From positions 48,335 to 112,334 of the forward strand of contig CALADQ010000020.1 of NCBI GenBank assembly GCA_937890765.1: 64,000 nucleotides of DNA, given 5' to 3'. The notes beneath the pieces were generated by a model. The model saw only the letters and a list, made by a program, of their open reading frames with translations, was not told the DNA's origin and searched no databases. This document shows positions 61,019 through 64,000 of the stretch, one piece after another. A program made the position numbers and the translations under genes. The stretch's first letter is position 1; each line of letters starts with the position of its first letter. The DNA comes from an uncultured Candidatus Neoarthromitus sp. (GTDB lineage Bacteria; Bacillota; Clostridia; Clostridiales; Clostridiaceae).

Positions 61019-61289
61019 TTGTGCTAGGTGGGGAACTAGCGGTGCCCTGTATCTGCAATCCGCTACAGCAGAGCCGAATGCTCCCCTAGGTTATTTTTCT
61101 GAAGGACTGAGTTAAATTGGATTCGTTGAGAATTAAGCTCCATGCATCAAAAACCTATTAACCCCGCCAGGACTGGGAAGTAGCAACGGTAAGTAGTAAT
61201 TTTTGAGTGATGTGGAATAACTTAATTTGAGTTGAAGGTTTATCTATCGCTTTGGAGGAATTTATCGAAGGGAGATGCACAACTTTTTT
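61019..61289 (+). ncRNA. ffs: Signal recognition particle RNA, large type with Alu domain
   Basis: The region starts TTGTGCTAGGTGGGGAACTA and ends GCACAA followed by seven T residues, the two ends pairing (61019-61024 with 61277-61282). The S-domain core is CCGCCAGGACTGGGAAGTAG and then CAACGGTAAGTAG (about 61164-61200). The length of about 265 bases and the Alu part fit the Bacillus/Clostridium form. Its position between tRNA-Ser and dnaX is the one seen in Bacillus. Confidence 0.92.
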
Positions 61290-61315
61290 AAATTTTAATT
61301 TTGATTTTTATTTTT

Positions 61316-61347
61316 AAGCATTCTATAATTTGTAGAATGCTTTTTGT
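61316..61347 (+). terminator. Terminator upstream of dnaX
   Basis: AAGCATTCTA (61316-61325) pairs exactly with TAGAATGCTT (61333-61342), followed by TTTTG. Confidence 0.82.
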
Positions 61348-61366
61348 ATAAAAGGAATGATTTTTT

Positions 61367-62872
61367 ATGATTAACAACTCTTTGTATACAAAGTACAGGC
61401 CAAAAACTTTTGATGAAGTTTGTGGTCAAAAATACATATCTGAAATTCTTAAAAATCAAGTTAAATCTAAAAAATTTACTCATGCTTATTTGTTTTCAGG
61501 AACTCGTGGAACAGGTAAAACAACTTGCGCTCGTATATTTTCAAAAGCTGTAAATTGTTTAAATAGTTCTGAGGGAAATCCTTGTTATAATTGTTCCATG
61601 TGCCTTCAAAAAAATTCTGATACGTTAAATGTTATTGAGTTAGATGCGGCGTCAAATAATAGCGTTGAACAAATTAGAAATTTAATTGAAGAACTTAGAT
61701 ATGCAAATTTTGTTGGAGGTTATAAAATTTATATTTTAGATGAGGTTCACATGCTTTCAATAAGCGCCTTTAATGCTCTTTTAAAAACATTAGAAGAGCC
61801 TCCTAAAAATGTTTTGTTTATACTCTCAACAACTGAGATAAAAAAAATTCCTCACACTGTTGTTTCAAGATGTCAACGATTTGAATTTAGAAATATTGAA
61901 TTAGAAGATATTGTTAGTAGATTGAGGTACATTTCAAAAAATGAAAAAATTCAAATAGATGATGAATGTTTAGAGCTTATAGGAAATTTGGGAAAAGGTT
62001 CTATGAGAGATTCTATAACCATACTTGAAAAAATTTTGATTTATAAAGATGGAAATATTTCTATAGATGATGTGAGAGATATTTTAGGAATAACTTCAAC
62101 AAAACTTATAATTGATTTTTTCAGTAGCATTTTTGAAAAAAATTTGGGAAAATGTTTAACCATAATTTCAAAATTGTTTATGGATGATGTGGAAATAAAA
62201 AGCTTTATTTCAGATTTTAGAAATTTGGTTAGGGATTTAATGTTTTTGAAAATTGATAAATTGGATTTTGATTTGTTAGTTGAGAAAAATAAAGATAATA
62301 TTTCAAATATGATTGAGCTTTCTAAAAAATTAGAGCTTAGAGAATTAACGTACATAATTGATGGATTAAATGAAATTTGTGTAAAAAATTTATCAAGTGG
62401 TATAGAATATAGAATTTATTTAGAAATGTTTGTGATTAAAATCATTGAGGGAAATGTTTGTTATGAAAGTGAAAATTTTTCTCATGAGCAAAAATTTAAA
62501 ATTAAAAGTGAAAAAAAGGTTAATGAATCTGAATTAAAGGAAACTTTGGAATTTGATTTTAATTTAAAATCCTGGAATGAATTTTTAGATTATTTAAAAA
62601 AATCAAGTTTTATGGTTTTGTATTCCCTTTTATTAAATGGAAATTTAAGCAAGGTTAATAATAATAAATTAAAATTTAAGTGTAATACAGAGGGAATTTT
62701 AAATAGGTTAAGAGATGAGGCGACCATAGCCCAAATACAAGACAACTTGTTTAAATATTTTAATAAGAAATTTGAGTTTATTGTTTATTTTGAGGAAGTA
62801 AGTAAAAATTTAAACATTGAGGACAAAATTAAAAATTTATTTGGAGAAGATGTTGAGATAGAAAATAAATAA
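61367..62872 (+). CDS. dnaX: DNA polymerase III gamma/tau subunit
   Basis: The 501-residue clamp-loader ATPase has Walker A (SGTRGTGKTTCARIFSKA), a zinc module (CYNCSMCLQ), Walker B (ILDEVHML) and sensor SRC motif (VVSRCQRFEF). The C-terminal part is diverged. RBS AGGAATGA precedes the ATG. Confidence 0.97.
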   Translation: MINNSLYTKYRPKTFDEVCGQKYISEILKNQVKSKKFTHAYLFSGTRGTGKTTCARIFSKAVNCLNSSEGNPCYNCSMCLQKNSDTLNVIELDAASNNSVEQIRNLIEELRYANFVGGYKIYILDEVHMLSISAFNALLKTLEEPPKNVLFILSTTEIKKIPHTVVSRCQRFEFRNIELEDIVSRLRYISKNEKIQIDDECLELIGNLGKGSMRDSITILEKILIYKDGNISIDDVRDILGITSTKLIIDFFSSIFEKNLGKCLTIISKLFMDDVEIKSFISDFRNLVRDLMFLKIDKLDFDLLVEKNKDNISNMIELSKKLELRELTYIIDGLNEICVKNLSSGIEYRIYLEMFVIKIIEGNVCYESENFSHEQKFKIKSEKKVNESELKETLEFDFNLKSWNEFLDYLKKSSFMVLYSLLLNGNLSKVNNNKLKFKCNTEGILNRLRDEATIAQIQDNLFKYFNKKFEFIVYFEEVSKNLNIEDKIKNLFGEDVEIENK

Positions 62873-62942
62873 TTGTTTAAGTATATTTATTTGTATATAA
62901 TTTATTTGTATTAACAAATTTATAGGGAGAAGGTTTTAAAGT

Positions 62943-63278
62943 ATGAAAGGTTTTCCTGGAGGATTTGGCGGAGGAAATATGAATAATCTTTTGAAGCAAG
63001 CACAAAGGCTTCAAAAGGATATGGAGCAAGCTAAAAAAGTTTTAGAGGAAAAACAGTTTGAAGTTTCTTCTGGTGGAGGAGTTATTTCTGTTAAAATGAA
63101 TGGTAAAAAAGAAATTTTAGAATTAAATTTAAAACCAGAAGTTGTTGATCCTGAAGACATTGAAATGCTACAAGATTTAATAATAAGTTGCATAAATGAA
63201 GCTTACAAAAAAGTTGACGATGAAAATAGTAAGGAAATGTCTAAACTTACTGGAGGTTTTAACATACCAGGTTTTTAA
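62943..63278 (+). CDS. YbaB/EbfC nucleoid-associated protein
   Basis: The 111-residue protein (NNLLKQAQRLQKDMEQAKKVLEEKQFEVSSGGGVISVKMNGKKEI) matches YbaB/EbfC, a small dimeric DNA-binding protein encoded between dnaX and recR. GGGAGAAGG is upstream. Confidence 0.96.
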   Translation: MKGFPGGFGGGNMNNLLKQAQRLQKDMEQAKKVLEEKQFEVSSGGGVISVKMNGKKEILELNLKPEVVDPEDIEMLQDLIISCINEAYKKVDDENSKEMSKLTGGFNIPGF

Positions 63279-63287
63279 AATTGTATT

Positions 63288-63306
63288 AGCATGGTTTTTC
63301 CATGCT
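63288..63306 (+). terminator. Short hairpin between ybaB and recR
   Basis: AGCATGG (63288-63294) pairs with CCATGCT (63300-63306) around TTTTT, followed by TAACTTTTT; perhaps partial attenuation within the operon. Confidence 0.5.
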
Positions 63307-63332
63307 TTAACTTTTTATAAGGAGAAATTGTT

Positions 63333-63932
63333 ATGTATGATTACCCAAAATATTTACAAGATATTATAAATGAGTTTTCGAAGCTACCAGGTATAGGATA
63401 TAAAACTGCTGTTAGACTTAGTATGAACCTTATAAACAAAAGTGAAGAAGATGTTTTGAAATTTTCAAAGGCCATTGAAAATTGTAAAAAAGATTTAAAA
63501 TATTGTTGTGTTTGTGGAAATTTTTCAGAAGATAAATTTTGTTACATTTGTAAAGATACTTCTAGAGATTTTTCTATTGTGTGCGTAGTTCAAGAAGTGA
63601 AAGATTTGTATGCCTTTGAAAAAATAAAGAATTTCCATGGGGTTTATCATGTTTTGCATGGAGTCATTTCACCTACAAAAGGAATTGGACCAGATGATTT
63701 AAATATAAAAAATTTGGTGAAAAGAGTGGAAGAGAAAAATGTAAATGAAATTATCCTAGCAACTAATCCAACTTTAGAAGGAGAAGCAACTAGTATATAC
63801 ATTTCTAGAATTTTTTCTGATAAAAAAATAAAGTTATCAAGATTGGCTTATGGTGTACCATTAGGTAGTGATTTGGAATATGTTGACGAAATAACTTTAA
63901 GTAGAGCTTTGGATTTTAGACAAAAAATATAA
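63333..63932 (+). CDS. recR: Recombination protein RecR
   Basis: The 199-residue protein has a helix-hairpin-helix (LPGIGYKTAVRL), a C4 zinc finger (CCVCGNF...FCYIC, about 57-72) and a Toprim domain (VVQEVKDLYAFEKI, ATNPTLEGEATSIYI). It acts with RecF and RecO at gaps. AAGGAG precedes the ATG. Confidence 0.97.
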   Translation: MYDYPKYLQDIINEFSKLPGIGYKTAVRLSMNLINKSEEDVLKFSKAIENCKKDLKYCCVCGNFSEDKFCYICKDTSRDFSIVCVVQEVKDLYAFEKIKNFHGVYHVLHGVISPTKGIGPDDLNIKNLVKRVEEKNVNEIILATNPTLEGEATSIYISRIFSDKKIKLSRLAYGVPLGSDLEYVDEITLSRALDFRQKI

Positions 63933-63962
63933 AAAATAAGCAAATAAAAAAGAAAAAATATC

Positions 63963-63992
63963 TTGACAAAGTATTAAATGATTTAGTAGAAT
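63963..63992 (+). promoter_or_regulatory. Strong promoter pointing out of the window
   Basis: TTGACA (63963-63968), 18-base spacer, TAGAAT (63987-63992). It is built like the tRNA promoters of this window, so a stable RNA gene probably follows. Confidence 0.7.
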
Positions 63993-64000
63993 GGTTGAGT

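Noticed and set aside
1..64000. CRISPR arrays, insertion sequences, prophage genes
   Set aside because: No regularly spaced direct repeats, transposase, integrase or phage structural genes were seen; the lone amidase is not enough to call a prophage.

Overview
This window is a very AT-rich (roughly a quarter G+C by eye) chromosomal segment of a low-GC Firmicute of the class Clostridia. It spans the replication origin: rpmH-rnpA-yidD-yidC-mnmE-mnmG-rsmG run leftward from about 26 kb and dnaA-dnaN-recF-remB-gyrB-gyrA run rightward. Gene content, the large SRP RNA with an Alu domain, many TTG/GTG starts and small losses from conserved operons suggest a reduced clostridial genome such as a segmented filamentous bacterium (Candidatus Arthromitus); that genus assignment is an inference from memory, not a search result.

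Layout. 1-5.7 kb: end of metG, rplI, a Lon-type protease, an XRE/cupin regulator and dnaB. 5.7-9.7 kb (minus): a murA-walJ-CxxH protein-SEC-C protein-rlmH operon in which rlmH is represented by two overlapping, complementarily degenerate copies, plus a DUF1540 protein. 9.8-16.2 kb: a possible 2H-phosphoesterase-like protein, an intracellular subtilase whose ribosome site lies in a terminator-like hairpin, an M23 peptidase, helicase-loading genes (dnaD-like, dnaC/dnaI), rpsF-ssb-rpsR. 16.0-20.4 kb: DUF3343 protein, cysteine-desulfurase-like enzyme, parA-parB with a parS site just upstream, a small secreted protein and an amidase. 20.5-26 kb: the leftward origin-proximal operon, with a second parS in rsmG. 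26-28 kb: a putative bipartite oriC flanking dnaA.

28-35.2 kb: dnaN to gyrA, then two tRNAs. 35.3-40.8 kb: HD protein, a gene-poor stretch with a perfect long hairpin, decayed-looking GlpA-like and DUF1667 genes, serS, and an unrecognised membrane-anchored protein with three internal repeats. 41-51.3 kb: serine tRNAs, addB-addA, a CCA-adding-type nucleotidyltransferase, yhaM, a DUF1189 protein, tRNA-Arg. 51.4-58.1 kb (minus): proS followed by two lipoproteins, an MBOAT O-acyltransferase, a DHHW protein and two half-size chromate-family transporters, apparently a surface-polysaccharide modification cluster. 58.2-64 kb: CobW-like P-loop protein, tRNA-Arg, a CorC/HlyC protein, tadA, tRNA-Ser, SRP RNA, dnaX-ybaB-recR, and a strong promoter pointing out of the window.

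Most genes are ordinary housekeeping genes for replication, recombination, segregation, translation and envelope growth. The observations most worth checking are the split RlmH pair, the hairpin over the subtilase start, the origin unwinding element, the Ala83 GyrA, the eroded GlpA/DUF1667 pair and the triple-repeat surface protein. No CRISPR array, insertion sequence, prophage or rRNA gene was seen.
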